Positions 1 through 8,745 of a stretch of 64,000 nt of DNA are shown here, one piece after another. How positions within the stretch are numbered: position 1 is the first letter of the stretch; the number at the start of each line of letters is the position of its first letter. The stretch covers positions 916,829 to 980,828 of the forward strand of contig NZ_JAAMPJ010000001.1 in the NCBI RefSeq assembly GCF_011067745.1, given 5' to 3'. The notes below the pieces were generated by a model. It did not search any database and was not told the DNA's origin. It worked only from the letters and a program-made list of their open reading frames with translations. This DNA is from Lentzea alba (GTDB lineage Bacteria > Actinomycetota > Actinomycetes > Mycobacteriales > Pseudonocardiaceae). Both the position numbers and the translations under genes were made by a program.

Positions 1-252
1 GCGGCCGAACGCGACTACCTCCAGGCGTTGGAGATGGCCACGCAGGCCGGTCTGGCCGCCACCCGAGCGCTGGCGAACGCCGGTCTGGCCAAGATCGCCC
101 AGCGCCGCGGAGAACCGGCGCGCGCCGAAGCGTTGTTGCGAGAAGCCCAGCAAGAACTGGGGTTCGGCTGGATGCACGCGGCGGCCAAGCAGCACGTGGA
201 AGAGGTCCTCAACGAACTGGGGCCCGCCTCAAAGCCGCCCCCGTTCGAGTGA
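1..252 (+). CDS. C-terminal end of a TPR-type protein (partial)
   Basis: The reading frame is open from the first base of the window, so the true start lies outside. The visible 83 residues are Ala/Leu/Arg-rich amphipathic helices of tetratricopeptide type (for example LANAGLAKIAQRRGEPARAE), ending in a Pro-rich tail. Similar ends are common on AfsR/SARP or LuxR-type ATPase regulators and on NB-ARC/TPR proteins of actinomycetes, but no diagnostic domain is visible, so the function cannot be named. The stop is followed by about 160 bp holding a dispersed repeat before the convergent monooxygenase gene. Confidence 0.6.
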   Translation, partial: AAERDYLQALEMATQAGLAATRALANAGLAKIAQRRGEPARAEALLREAQQELGFGWMHAAAKQHVEEVLNELGPASKPPPFE

Positions 253-304
253 AGCAACACCACGTCGATCACCCACCGCAACCCCGCCCGCCCTGCCGAC
301 GGTG

Positions 305-351
305 ACGCGGGGCCCTTTCGTCCGTTCCTGTAGTACGCGGGGTCCCCGCGT
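305..351. repeat. 47-bp dispersed hairpin repeat, copy 1
   Basis: A 47-bp element begins ACGCGGGGCCC and ends CCCCGCGT, so its ends are inverted repeats. Read in the opposite orientation, the intergenic element at 26008-26054 has the same length and matches at about 36 of 47 positions by eye, including CTTTCGT and AGTACG in the interior. Copy 1 holds a second inner ACGCGGGG that makes a near-perfect palindrome with the right end (335-351). It lies between two converging genes. A REP-like family or a terminator are both possible. Confidence 0.55.
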
Positions 352-411
352 GCCGAAAAATGGGGCTGGTGGGGTTGGTGTGAGTGAATGAGCGCCGCTA
401 AGACATAGGGC

Positions 412-1425
412 CTAGGCGTAGTTGGGGAGCTTGATCGCGGTCGCCGCGCGGAGATCCATCCGGGCGATCTTCGGCATCTTCGGCAGCAGGCCGAACATCC
501 GGTCCCTGAGCCACATCCCGAGTTTGGTCGCGGGGGCGAGGAACAGTCCGGCGTTGCCCTGGCTGCCGCGCGCGTACGGTCCGATCAGGGCTTCGTACCG
601 CGCGAAAGCGTCTCCGCCCGCGGCCATCTCCCCGGCCAGCACGTACGCCGAGACGACCGAGAGCCCGGTTCCCATGCCACCCAGCGTGGATCCGTACCCG
701 GCGTCGCCGATCAGCGTGACCCGGCCCGAGCTGACCGTCGGCATCCGAACCCGGCTGACCGAGTCGAAGTACACGCCGGGGGCGATCACCTCGTACGGCA
801 TGAGGTCGGGCGGGATCGAGGACTTGTACATCAGCCACCCCGGCGCGGTCACCAGTCCGGGAGAACACGTCATGTCGTAGTCGTCGCCCTCCGCGTCCCA
901 GATCGCGAAGTAGTAGCCCTGGAACTTCGGGCGGTACTCCGGGAAGACCAGGCGCCGCACGCCGGACCGCATCCCGTCGGCCCCGATGACGAAGTCGAAC
1001 CTCCGGGACGGCCCGCGCGCGAACGTCACGTCCACCCCCGCACCGTCGTCGTGCAGCGACGTGATCCAGTCGCCGAACACGTACTCGGCGTCGTCCGCGC
1101 TCAGCTCGTACAACAGGCGCGACAGATCGCCGCGGAGGATCTCCACCTCCCCGGCGATGAACGAGGCGGGCAGCCGTGACCGTTCGCGGCCGCCGACGCC
1201 CCGGAACACCATGTCGCGCGGCGAGGTCCGCGCGGCCAGCACAGCGTCGAGCACGCCCATCCGCCGCAGCACGGAGAAGTGCACCTCGCCGCGGAAGTCC
1301 ACGGCCTGACCGCCGCTGCGCAGCGACGACGCGCGTTCCACGACCGTGACCGAGAAGCCGAAGCGTGACAACCAGTGAGCGAGCGCGGGTCCGGCGATGC
1401 CCGCTCCCGAGATCAGTACGTCCAT
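412..1425 (-). CDS. FAD-dependent monooxygenase, PHBH fold, shortened
   Basis: Flavoprotein of the p-hydroxybenzoate hydroxylase type that would hydroxylate an unknown small molecule using NAD(P)H and O2. The Rossmann FAD motif GAGIAG is at residues 7-12, the DG motif (GADGMRSG) near 148-155, and the GD ribose-binding motif (LIGDAGYGS) near 238-246. At 337 residues it is shorter than the usual 380-400. The gap lies between about residues 190 and 217, where the central sheet of the substrate domain normally runs before the motif YFDSVSRVRMP. It looks like an internal deletion with the frame preserved, so activity is uncertain. It lies 36 bp behind the DUF305 gene on the same strand and may be transcribed with the LPMO operon. 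Confidence 0.85.
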   Translation of the reverse strand: MDVLISGAGIAGPALAHWLSRFGFSVTVVERASSLRSGGQAVDFRGEVHFSVLRRMGVLDAVLAARTSPRDMVFRGVGGRERSRLPASFIAGEVEILRGDLSRLLYELSADDAEYVFGDWITSLHDDGAGVDVTFARGPSRRFDFVIGADGMRSGVRRLVFPEYRPKFQGYYFAIWDAEGDDYDMTCSPGLVTAPGWLMYKSSIPPDLMPYEVIAPGVYFDSVSRVRMPTVSSGRVTLIGDAGYGSTLGGMGTGLSVVSAYVLAGEMAAGGDAFARYEALIGPYARGSQGNAGLFLAPATKLGMWLRDRMFGLLPKMPKIARMDLRAATAIKLPNYA

Positions 1426-1461
1426 GACCGGGAAGGGAACGCCGGACCGCTGACCAAACGC

Positions 1462-2058
1462 TTACTGGTCGCTGATGACCTTCAGCATCTGCGAGATCTG
1501 GCCCTGCCGGATGGTGGTCACGCGCTCGGCGTAGGCGATGGCCTCCGGGTTCGAGCCGTCCTTCTTCTCCGCGAGGGCCATCTCGACCGCGGCACCCTGG
1601 TGCCCGGCCATCAGGTTGAGGAAGGCGAGATCGAACTCGGCCCCGCTCTTGTCCTTGGTGTCACTGATGACCTTGTCGTCGAGCAACGGCTGGCCGCCGT
1701 GCGCGGCGTGCAGGTCCTTGCCGCCGTCCTCGGGCTTGCCCCAGAGCTTCAGCCACGACTTCAGCATCGAGAGTTCCTCGCGCTGGGTCGCGTCGATGGC
1801 GCCCGCGAGGTCCTTCGCCTCCTTCTTGGTGGCCTTCGCCAACGCCACCTGCGAGAGGCTGACGCCGAGTTGCAGGTGGTCCACCATCATCTGCGCGAAC
1901 ACGACGTCCGCGTCGTTGAACCTCGCGCTGGCGGCCGGAACGGGTGGTGCGGCGGAGGACGCGCCGTGACCGTGGGCTCCCTGGCCCTCCGGCACGATCG
2001 CCTCTCCGCCGCACCCCGCCAGCGCCAGGACCGCGAGTGCGATCACCAGGCGCTTCAT
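1462..2058 (-). CDS. DUF305 lipoprotein, His/Met-rich, behind LPMO
   Basis: A 198-residue exported lipoprotein with lipobox LAGC (Cys16), a His-rich spacer (GAHGHG) and a DUF305 four-helix region at about 48-195. The C-terminal DUF305 motif is intact (LMAGHQGAAVEMA, about 149-161). The N-terminal copy is degenerate: MMVDHLQ stands where MIPHH is usual. Further His residues lie at LHAAHGG. Some family members, such as cyanobacterial CopM, bind copper. The start lies 4 bp after the stop of the LPMO gene on the same strand, so the two are very likely co-transcribed and co-regulated. A role in handling copper for the secreted copper enzyme is an inference. Confidence 0.88.
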   Translation of the reverse strand: MKRLVIALAVLALAGCGGEAIVPEGQGAHGHGASSAAPPVPAASARFNDADVVFAQMMVDHLQLGVSLSQVALAKATKKEAKDLAGAIDATQREELSMLKSWLKLWGKPEDGGKDLHAAHGGQPLLDDKVISDTKDKSGAEFDLAFLNLMAGHQGAAVEMALAEKKDGSNPEAIAYAERVTTIRQGQISQMLKVISDQ

Positions 2059-2062
2059 CGGA

Positions 2063-2800
2063 TCAGATCCGCTCCCACAACGCGGCCGCGTTCGGCGGCT
2101 CCCAGCCGGTCAGTGACGTGTGCGCCTGGCGGCAGCGGTAGGACGCGCCGCCGTAGGTCACCGTCGCACCGGTCGCGTACGGCGTGTTCGGCGCCCACGA
2201 GCCACCGACCGGCGGTTGGGTCGTGGTGGTCGTGGTGGTCGGCGGAGGAGTAGCCGTCGTGGTGGTGGGAGGAGGCGTGCCGCCACCGATGTTGATGTCG
2301 ATGCACGAGTAGAACGCGTTCACCGTGTCACCGATGTTCCACACGGCGCGAAGCTTCTGGCGACCGGTGAACCCTCCCAGGTTGATCGTGTGGGAAGTCG
2401 GGTTGTTCGGCTGCTGGTTGTTGCCGGCAACGAAGCCGACGCGCGTGCCGCCGATGAAGTACTCGTAGTCGCGCGTGGCGTGCCGGGCGGTGAAGGTCCA
2501 GGTCACCGTCATGGTGCTGCCGACATTGGTGACCTTCCAGCCCTTGTTGTCGTCGTTGAGCACCTCGAAGTCCTGGCGGGTACCACCGCTGCAGGTCGTT
2601 TGGCCCTTGGGACCTTCCGCGCTCTGCGGTTCGTAACGGGGACCGGTGGGGCCGCAGTCGACGACGCCCGCCGCACATTGCGCGGCACGGCTGGCCGGCG
2701 AGGACACGTAACCGTGTGCGCCGGCCGTACCGGTCGGCGTGATGAACACGATTGCAGGGACTGCGGCCAGGACCAGCGCCGCTTTTCGGGTGAGTTTCAT
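2063..2800 (-). CDS. AA10 lytic polysaccharide monooxygenase with CBM5/12
   Basis: Secreted copper-dependent lytic polysaccharide monooxygenase of family AA10, expected to cleave crystalline chitin oxidatively. The Sec signal peptide (1-28) ends TAGA and leaves His29 as the N-terminal residue (HGYVSSP). The second histidine-brace residue is His107 in FTARHATRDYEYF, and the axial Phe is in NAFYSCID near 163. A Thr/Pro linker (about 175-198) joins a C-terminal CBM5/12-like chitin-binding module starting WAPNTPYATG. It has a DasR-type box 98 bp upstream and leads an apparent operon with a DUF305 lipoprotein. Chitin is the likelier substrate because of the CBM and the shared operator with the chitinase at 35.9 kb; cellulose activity cannot be excluded. 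Confidence 0.95.
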   Translation of the reverse strand: MKLTRKAALVLAAVPAIVFITPTGTAGAHGYVSSPASRAAQCAAGVVDCGPTGPRYEPQSAEGPKGQTTCSGGTRQDFEVLNDDNKGWKVTNVGSTMTVTWTFTARHATRDYEYFIGGTRVGFVAGNNQQPNNPTSHTINLGGFTGRQKLRAVWNIGDTVNAFYSCIDINIGGGTPPPTTTTATPPPTTTTTTTQPPVGGSWAPNTPYATGATVTYGGASYRCRQAHTSLTGWEPPNAAALWERI

Positions 2801-2897
2801 CGTCCGAACTCCTTGGATCGTTCCCAGGCGGGGTGAACCCCGGTGCAGGGGGCGGGAACCGGGAGCGGCAGGATCGCTCGCCGATCAAGTTTCGGTG

Positions 2898-2909
2898 TGG
2901 TCTAGACCA
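2898..2909. promoter_or_regulatory. DasR-type operator (dre) upstream of LPMO
   Basis: TGGTCTAGACCA is a perfect 12-bp palindrome that matches the core of the DasR responsive element of streptomycetes and the chitinase promoter repeats. It lies in the divergent region between the LPMO gene and the small alpha/beta gene. DasR is a GntR-family repressor released by phosphorylated amino sugars. No DasR gene is present in the window. Confidence 0.75.
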
Positions 2910-2928
2910 TAAACCCGGCTTCGGAAAG

Positions 2929-2943
2929 TGGTCAACCAGACCA
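2929..2943. promoter_or_regulatory. Degenerate second dre-like inverted repeat
   Basis: TGGTC and GACCA half-sites are separated by 5 bp instead of 2. The element lies 20 bp beyond the perfect box and closer to the divergent gene. It may be a weak second site or a remnant. Confidence 0.35.
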
Positions 2944-2996
2944 ATCGGGTCACTGGTACTGGGTGCAAACCGCCACCTCGCTGGGTAGCCCCGGTC

Positions 2997-3494
2997 ATGC
3001 GTGATTTCAGCGAGCCCGCCAGGGCGACCGGACCAGGTGTCGTGGCCGACGGACCGGCCGGGGCCACCACCTTGCTCGTGATCGATCCAGCCGGAGAGGC
3101 CCTGCACGACGAGATTCCCGCGACCTGGCGCACGTTGACGGACAGGCTGCGCATCGTGTGGCTGCGAGTACCGGCCGCGCCGGAGTGGAAGTCCACTGTG
3201 GACGCGGTGCTGACCAAGCACCGCGACGACCCCCGGACCGTGCTCGACGTGGTCACCAGCGGCCCGATGGCGGCCGAGGTCGTCGATCTCGTCCGCGGCC
3301 ACGAGGACCTGGTGCGCTCGGTCCTGCTCGTCGACCCCGAGGTGGCCGTCGACGCGCCGTTCGCCCAGGTGGTGGCCCGCAGCCAGGAGGTCCCGGACGA
3401 CCGGATCCCGGCACCGCTCCCGCTCGGCCACCCCTACGTGGTCTTCGGCGTGGCGGAAGCCCTCGACAAGCTGGGCTGTTCCGGAACCACTTAG
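2997..3494 (+). CDS. Conserved hypothetical, alpha/beta-fold-like protein
   Basis: A 165-residue protein if the ATG at 2997 is used (MRDFSEPARATG). An upstream ATG at 2928 is in frame but would place the dre-like repeat inside the gene, so the later start is preferred. Alternating strands and helices (TTLLVIDPAG, RIVWLRVP, RSVLLVDPE) recall the N-terminal half of an alpha/beta hydrolase, but no GxSxG nucleophile elbow or catalytic His is visible. I do not recognise a function. It is transcribed divergently from the LPMO across the operator region and precedes a DUF305 lipoprotein, so it may share amino-sugar control. Confidence 0.65.
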   Translation: MRDFSEPARATGPGVVADGPAGATTLLVIDPAGEALHDEIPATWRTLTDRLRIVWLRVPAAPEWKSTVDAVLTKHRDDPRTVLDVVTSGPMAAEVVDLVRGHEDLVRSVLLVDPEVAVDAPFAQVVARSQEVPDDRIPAPLPLGHPYVVFGVAEALDKLGCSGTT

Positions 3495-3568
3495 GTTCCA
3501 GAAGTTTCGCTGAACCGGACACATCGGCCACCCGTATCCCTCTTCAGGGAACCGTGACGGGAGGCTTC

Positions 3569-4114
3569 ATGCGAGCGCGTCTGCTCATCATCGTGCTGGG
3601 ACTGCTGGCATTGACGGGCTGTTCATCGGTCGGAGGTGGTGGTAACCCCAGCGAACCGGCGGCCAACAAGGATGATGCGACGTTCTCGTTGCAGATGATC
3701 CCCCACCACCGCCAGACCATCGAGATCTCCAAGCTCGCGGCGGAGAAGTCCCAGGACCCGTTCGTCACCGACGTGGCCGGCAAGATCGCCACCGTCGAGG
3801 CCGGCGAGATCGAGCAGATGGCGACCTACCTCCGGTCGTGGAACATCCCGGTGCCCGGCGACGACGCCGCCGCGGCGCACAAGATGGCGGGCATGATGAC
3901 CGCCAAGGACGTCGAGTCGCTCAAGGCGGCCACGGGCAAGCAGTTCGACGAACTGTTCCTCGCCGCACTGTCCCGGCACCTGCGCAGCGGTGTGGACATG
4001 GCCAAGAACGCGCAGGCCAAGGGCGTGCACGTCGGCTCGAAGGCGCTGGCCGGCAAGATCGTGGTGTCGCAGACCGAGGTCATCGACCAGATCGCCGCCA
4101 AGCGGAAGTCCTGA
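3569..4114 (+). CDS. DUF305 lipoprotein, second copy
   Basis: A 181-residue lipoprotein with lipobox LTGC (Cys18) and a DUF305 domain from about 35 to 180. The ATG at 3569 follows a GGGAGG ribosome site; the frame is open further upstream but no signal sequence precedes this Met. Here the first DUF305 motif is canonical (LQMIPHHRQTIEIS, about 41-54) and the second is degenerate (AALSRHLRSGVDMA). This is the mirror image of the paralogue at 1462-2058. Met and His residues cluster at HKMAGMM. The two copies bracket the LPMO and a small alpha/beta gene. Metal handling outside the membrane is plausible from family knowledge but unproven. Confidence 0.88.
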   Translation: MRARLLIIVLGLLALTGCSSVGGGGNPSEPAANKDDATFSLQMIPHHRQTIEISKLAAEKSQDPFVTDVAGKIATVEAGEIEQMATYLRSWNIPVPGDDAAAAHKMAGMMTAKDVESLKAATGKQFDELFLAALSRHLRSGVDMAKNAQAKGVHVGSKALAGKIVVSQTEVIDQIAAKRKS

Positions 4115-4141
4115 CACCGCAGCAGGATCCCGCTTTCGCTC

Positions 4142-4174
4142 ACACGCCCGCCGCTGAAAAGGCAGTGGGCGTGT
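4142..4174. terminator. Stem-loop after DUF305 gene
   Basis: ACACGCCC and GGGCGTGT pair, with an inner GCC/GGC pair around GCTGAAAA. It lies 28 bp after the DUF305 stop and ends 27 bp before the next start. There is no long T tract, as is common in actinomycetes. Confidence 0.5.
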
Positions 4175-4201
4175 CGACGTTCCCGCCCATACCCTCTCTG
4201 G

Positions 4202-5149
4202 ATGTATCCACAGGTGGAGCCCTACGACCAGGGCATGCTCGACGTCGGCGACGGCCAGCTCGTCCACTGGGAGGTGAGCGGCAACCCCGACGGCAAGCCC
4301 GCGTGCGTCTTCCACGGCGGTCCAGGCTCCGGGCTGAACACCCGATGGCGTGAGGACTTCGACCCCGATCATTGGAAGCTCGTGCTGTGGAGCCAGCGCG
4401 GGTGCGGCAAGAGCACCCCGCCGGTCCGCGACCCGTCCACCAGCATGGAGCACAACACCACCCAGCACCTGATCGACGACGCGGAGAAGCTGCGAGAGCA
4501 TCTCGGCATCGAGAAGTGGCTGCTCATCGGCGGTTCCTGGGGCTCCACCCTGATCCTCGCCTACGCCATCGCGCACCCGGACCGGGTCAGCGAGATCATC
4601 ATCCCCGCCGTCACCGCGTCCCGCCCGGAAGAGTTCGAGTGGCTCACCCGCGGGCTGGGCCTGTTCTACCCGGACTACTTCGACGCGTTCCAGGAAGGCG
4701 TTCCCGAAGAGGATCGCGACGGCAACCTGGCCCTCGCCTACAACAAGCTGCTCAACTCACCGGACGCGGCAACTCGCGAGAAGGCCGCCTGGGACTGGAG
4801 CAAGTGGGACCTGTCGACGATCACCGGTGGCGACAACGAGTTCGAGGGAACCCGGTACGCGGACCCGGCCGTGCGCTACGAGCTGGCGCGAACGGTCACC
4901 CACTACTGGGGCAACGGGGCGTTCCTGAAGCCCAACTACATCTTCGACAACCTGGACAGGCTCAAGGGCATCCCCGGCGTGCTCATCCACGGCCGCAACG
5001 ACTTCGGCGGGCCGCTGCGCACCGCGTGGGAGGTCGCGAAGAGGTGGCCCGACGCCGAACTGATCATTCTGAACGACGCCGGGCACGTCATCATGGAGGG
5101 CAACAGCATGGATCGCGCCATCGCCGCAGCGGTTGAAAAGTTCCGTTAG
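4202..5149 (+). CDS. pip: Proline iminopeptidase (S33 alpha/beta hydrolase)
   Basis: Cytoplasmic prolyl aminopeptidase that releases N-terminal proline from peptides. All family marks are present in 315 residues: the oxyanion motif HGGPG (38-42), the nucleophile motif GGSWGS with Ser112, Asp near 267 in HGRNDFGGP, and the His in DAGHV near 295. The length is typical of the family. The gene meets the tannase-family gene tail to tail with a 4-bp overlap of the two stop regions. It follows the DUF305 gene by 87 bp and a stem-loop, so it is probably a separate unit. Confidence 0.93.
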   Translation: MYPQVEPYDQGMLDVGDGQLVHWEVSGNPDGKPACVFHGGPGSGLNTRWREDFDPDHWKLVLWSQRGCGKSTPPVRDPSTSMEHNTTQHLIDDAEKLREHLGIEKWLLIGGSWGSTLILAYAIAHPDRVSEIIIPAVTASRPEEFEWLTRGLGLFYPDYFDAFQEGVPEEDRDGNLALAYNKLLNSPDAATREKAAWDWSKWDLSTITGGDNEFEGTRYADPAVRYELARTVTHYWGNGAFLKPNYIFDNLDRLKGIPGVLIHGRNDFGGPLRTAWEVAKRWPDAELIILNDAGHVIMEGNSMDRAIAAAVEKFR

Positions 5150-6696
5150 GGCGCAACAGGTCCGGGTCGGTGGTAGAGATCCTCACCGGCCCACCGGATC
5201 CGGTCCGAGAAGCCGAACCCCGGCGCCGCAACGAAGTTCGCCGCGTCGTCGATCGAACCCGAACCGTCGTACTTGGCGCGCAACGGATACGGGAACACAG
5301 GACGGGTGCGCACGACGTTGCCCGCCTCGTCGCGGCCCTCGGCGATCACGCGTGAAGGCGCCTGGCCGCCTTCCACCCATGAGACGAGCTCGCGGAACGG
5401 GTCGAAGTTGGTCAGCGTGTCACCGCCCTCGCAGTGCCACATCGACGGCACCACGAACAGCCGCGCCCAGTCCGGCGACTTGCCGCCGGTCAGGCGCTGC
5501 CAGTAGTCGAGCGTGCTCTCGAACGGAATGCCCTGATCACCGGCGCCGTGCCAGATGATCAGCTTGCCGCCGGACCGGCGGAACTCCCGCAGGTCGAGCG
5601 ACAACGAGTTCGCCTTCACCGTCTCCGGGACCACTCGCCGGAACTCGCGGAGCGTGAACTCGAAGTCCGCGAGCGACGAATGCGGCTTTCCAATCGGGTA
5701 GACGAGGTTCTTCAGCGCGTTGTCGGCCAGCTCCGCGGCGACACCCCGGCCGAGGCCCGGAGACGGGTTCAGCCAGAACGTCCAGGAGATCTCCGAGCCG
5801 TAGGGCTGGCCGCCGGGGTAGAGCCGCACGCCGTGATCGGACGGTCCGGCGTAGAGCCGCCGAACCCGCGCGATCTCGTCGTCGGTCAGCTGACCCGCCA
5901 GCGCACCGGGATCGAACTTGCACAGCCGCGGGTCCTCGATCTGGCCGTCCACCAACCCGTCGAGGCCGTCGCACGCCGTCATCACCGCGCTGTGCAACAG
6001 GAGGATCTTGTCGTTCGGGATGGCGTTGCGCGCGATCCACGCCTGGTAGCCGATCAGCGCGGTGTAGTAGGCGGCCGGTGCCGCCGAGATGATCCCGTCG
6101 AAGTCGTGCGGGTAGCGCTGGGCCAGCAGCAGTGCTTCGCGGCCTCCGTTCGAGCAGCCGTTGAAGTACGACTGAGCGGGTGCCTTGCCGTAGAACGTCT
6201 TGATGATCGTCTTGGACACCTTCGACAACGCGTGTGGCGCGCGGTAGAAGTAGTCGTCGCGGGCCTTCTGGTTGTTCGCGGCCCAGGTCGCGTCGAACGG
6301 GTTCTCCGGCGATACCTGGTGCCCGTCGTCGGTCGCCGCGACCGCCGCGTCACCGAACGCCGGTCCACAGCCCTGCGGAAAGGCCGGATCGGTGATGAGT
6401 CCGCAGAATCCGCCACAGCCGTACTGGAGGTAGCGGCCCTTGAACGTGCGGGTCGGCAACTTCAGCTGGAATCCGATGTTCGGCTCGATCGTGCCGCGCA
6501 CGTCGCAGAACTCCGTTGTCCCGGAGACGACCGCGGCCGTTGTGACGCGAGTGCGCGCGTCCGGAACGTCGAACGAGCGCACCAGATCGGCGCACGAACG
6601 CACCGGCCGAGTACCGGACCCGCTTGCGGCAGCAGGAGCAATCCCTGCTGCCACAAGCACAAACGAAACGCAAGCGATCAAAAGCTGGCGAAACAT
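5146..6696 (-). CDS. Secreted tannase/feruloyl esterase family protein
   Basis: A 516-residue secreted esterase of the tannase/feruloyl esterase family with a signal peptide of about 25 residues ending in PAAASG. The nucleophile lies in NGCSNGGRE (Ser near 180). The Asp is in GAGDQGIPF (near 387) and the His in MWHCEGGD (near 418). The Cys next to Ser and the Cys next to His form the CS-D-HC pattern typical of this family. It probably hydrolyses plant-derived aromatic esters, although some members act on other esters such as MHET. It fits with the polysaccharide-active enzymes in the window as part of a saprophytic lifestyle. Confidence 0.9.
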   Translation of the reverse strand: MFRQLLIACVSFVLVAAGIAPAAASGSGTRPVRSCADLVRSFDVPDARTRVTTAAVVSGTTEFCDVRGTIEPNIGFQLKLPTRTFKGRYLQYGCGGFCGLITDPAFPQGCGPAFGDAAVAATDDGHQVSPENPFDATWAANNQKARDDYFYRAPHALSKVSKTIIKTFYGKAPAQSYFNGCSNGGREALLLAQRYPHDFDGIISAAPAAYYTALIGYQAWIARNAIPNDKILLLHSAVMTACDGLDGLVDGQIEDPRLCKFDPGALAGQLTDDEIARVRRLYAGPSDHGVRLYPGGQPYGSEISWTFWLNPSPGLGRGVAAELADNALKNLVYPIGKPHSSLADFEFTLREFRRVVPETVKANSLSLDLREFRRSGGKLIIWHGAGDQGIPFESTLDYWQRLTGGKSPDWARLFVVPSMWHCEGGDTLTNFDPFRELVSWVEGGQAPSRVIAEGRDEAGNVVRTRPVFPYPLRAKYDGSGSIDDAANFVAAPGFGFSDRIRWAGEDLYHRPGPVAP

Positions 6697-6744
6697 TGAG
6701 CGTCCTTCCCCCTGCAGTCGGACGTACCGGGGGAAGTCTTGCAG

Positions 6745-8718
6745 CTATCCGACGTGCACGCGTGGCCGTCGGGTCGGATCCTTCTCCGCCGAGCGGATGA
6801 TTTCGCGTACGACCGGAGGAGTGTCCCCGCGGCCGAGAATCAGGTAGCGGAAGAGGTGCCCCAGCGGATTGCCTTCCGACCACTCGAAGTGCGCGTGCGG
6901 GATTACTCCGGTGGAGTCGCGCAATGCCAACAAGATCGCCGCGATCGCGTTCGGGGCTGCGGGCGCGGACGCACGCAGGATCCGGTGACCGTCGACCTCG
7001 ACGCCCTGCAGGCACAGGACGTGGCTGAACGACGACGGGTCGACGATGTCGATCTCCAGGAAGATGACGTCCGCGCTGCCCGGCACCGGGTTGATGCCGC
7101 GCTGCTCGGTCTCCTTCTCGTCGTACTCCGCCTTGTCCCCGGCCTGGCGGCGGTTCGCGATCAACGTGATCCGGCCGTCGTTCTCGATCGTGTCGGTGAT
7201 GAACTGGCGCGCCTTCTCGTCGAACTTGATCTTGTCGACGCGCAGCTCGGTCGTGCGGGAGATGCGCGACACCAACGAGATCACCACGATGCCGAGGATG
7301 AAGCCGAACGAGATCGTGATGCCGTCCGGCTTCTCGATCACGTTCTCCACCAACGCGTACAGCAGCACCAGGGTCAGCACGGTGAAACCGATCGTCGCGC
7401 CGCGTTGTTTCTTGCGCCACGCGGACACCGTGACCGCGAACGAGCCGGACACCATCATCGCCAGGATGCCGGTGGCGTACGCGCCGGCCTGCGCGTTGAC
7501 GTCGGCCTTGAAGATGATCGTGATGATGATGCAGATGATCGTGTAGACGATCACGACCGGACGGACCGCGCGGCCCCATTCCGGTGCCATGCCGTAGGAC
7601 GGCAGGTAACGCGGCACGATGTTGATCAGACCGGCCATCGCGGACGCGCCGGCGAACCACAGGATCAGGATGCTGCTGATGTCGTAGACCGTGCCGAACG
7701 CCTCGCCGAGCAGTTCGTGCGCGAGGTACGCCAGCGCACGTCCGTTCGCGGGGCCGCCCTCGGCGAACTTGTCCTGCGGCACCAGCACGGTGGTGATGAA
7801 CGACGTCGCGATCAGGTACACCGACATGATCAACGCGGCGGTCGTGAGCAGCTTGCGGGTGTTGCGCACCCGGCTCTCCAGGCGCTCTTCCGGCGTCTTC
7901 CCGTCCGCGGAGACCAGCGGCATCATGCTGACACCGGTCTCGAAGCCGGACAAACCGAGCACGAGCAGCGGGAACGCCAGGATCGCCGGGCCGATCACGC
8001 CGAAGAACCCGTTGCCGTGCGCTCCCAGGGCGTCGATCCACCGCTGCAGCGCGTCCGGCGTCGCGAAGACGTCCACCAGACCGACTACGGCCACGACCGC
8101 ATTGAGCGCGAGGAACACCGCGACCAACGGGATCGCGACGCCCACGGCCTCGCTGAAGCCCATCAGGAACACACCGCCGAGGATCAGCAGCAGCACGATG
8201 GTCAGCGCCATCTCGTGGCCGTGCAACGCCTCGGGGGCGTACGGGTTCTCCAGCGCGTGCACCGACGCGTCGGCCGCGGACAGGGTGATCGTGATGATCC
8301 ACGAGGTCGCCACGAACCCGAGCAGGACCAGCACGAAGATCTTGCCGCGCCAGAACGGCAGCAGGTCCTCCAGCATCGCCACCGAGCCCTGGCCGTTCGG
8401 GCTCTCCTTCGCCACCCGCCGGTACATCGGCAGCATGCCGAGCAGGGTCAGAGCCACGATGAGCAACGTCGCCAGCGGCGACAGCGCGCCCGCGGCCAGC
8501 GCGGCGATGCCCGGCAGGTACGACAGCGTGGAGAAGTAGTCGACGCCGGTCAGCGTCATGACCTTCCACCACGCGTGCGGCTTGGCGTGCGACTCGTGAC
8601 TCTCCGGCCCGGACGGCGCCACGCGGTCCGCGAGCAGCCACCTCCCGACGGGCCCACCCGGTGGCGCCGGACGTTCCGGACTCGGCACCTCTGCGGGGAT
8701 GGCGTACTCCGTGCTCAT
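6745..8718 (-). CDS. APC-superfamily permease with cytosolic C-terminal domain
   Basis: A 657-residue integral membrane transporter with about 12 hydrophobic segments between residues 55 and 480, followed by a soluble C-terminal domain of about 170 residues. The membrane part opens with the pattern [17 protein letters not shown] (here [19 protein letters not shown]), as in amino acid/polyamine/cation permeases. The long cytosolic tail recalls KUP/KimA-type potassium importers, but the sequence is too distant for me to assign a substrate. An in-frame ATG four codons upstream is possible; the Met of MSTEYA is preferred. It lies 48 bp upstream of the tannase gene and just downstream of the GGDEF/HD-GYP gene on the same strand. 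Confidence 0.82.
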   Translation of the reverse strand: MSTEYAIPAEVPSPERPAPPGGPVGRWLLADRVAPSGPESHESHAKPHAWWKVMTLTGVDYFSTLSYLPGIAALAAGALSPLATLLIVALTLLGMLPMYRRVAKESPNGQGSVAMLEDLLPFWRGKIFVLVLLGFVATSWIITITLSAADASVHALENPYAPEALHGHEMALTIVLLLILGGVFLMGFSEAVGVAIPLVAVFLALNAVVAVVGLVDVFATPDALQRWIDALGAHGNGFFGVIGPAILAFPLLVLGLSGFETGVSMMPLVSADGKTPEERLESRVRNTRKLLTTAALIMSVYLIATSFITTVLVPQDKFAEGGPANGRALAYLAHELLGEAFGTVYDISSILILWFAGASAMAGLINIVPRYLPSYGMAPEWGRAVRPVVIVYTIICIIITIIFKADVNAQAGAYATGILAMMVSGSFAVTVSAWRKKQRGATIGFTVLTLVLLYALVENVIEKPDGITISFGFILGIVVISLVSRISRTTELRVDKIKFDEKARQFITDTIENDGRITLIANRRQAGDKAEYDEKETEQRGINPVPGSADVIFLEIDIVDPSSFSHVLCLQGVEVDGHRILRASAPAAPNAIAAILLALRDSTGVIPHAHFEWSEGNPLGHLFRYLILGRGDTPPVVREIIRSAEKDPTRRPRVHVG

Positions 8719-8745
8719 GGCGCAGAGCATGCCATCACCGGATGA

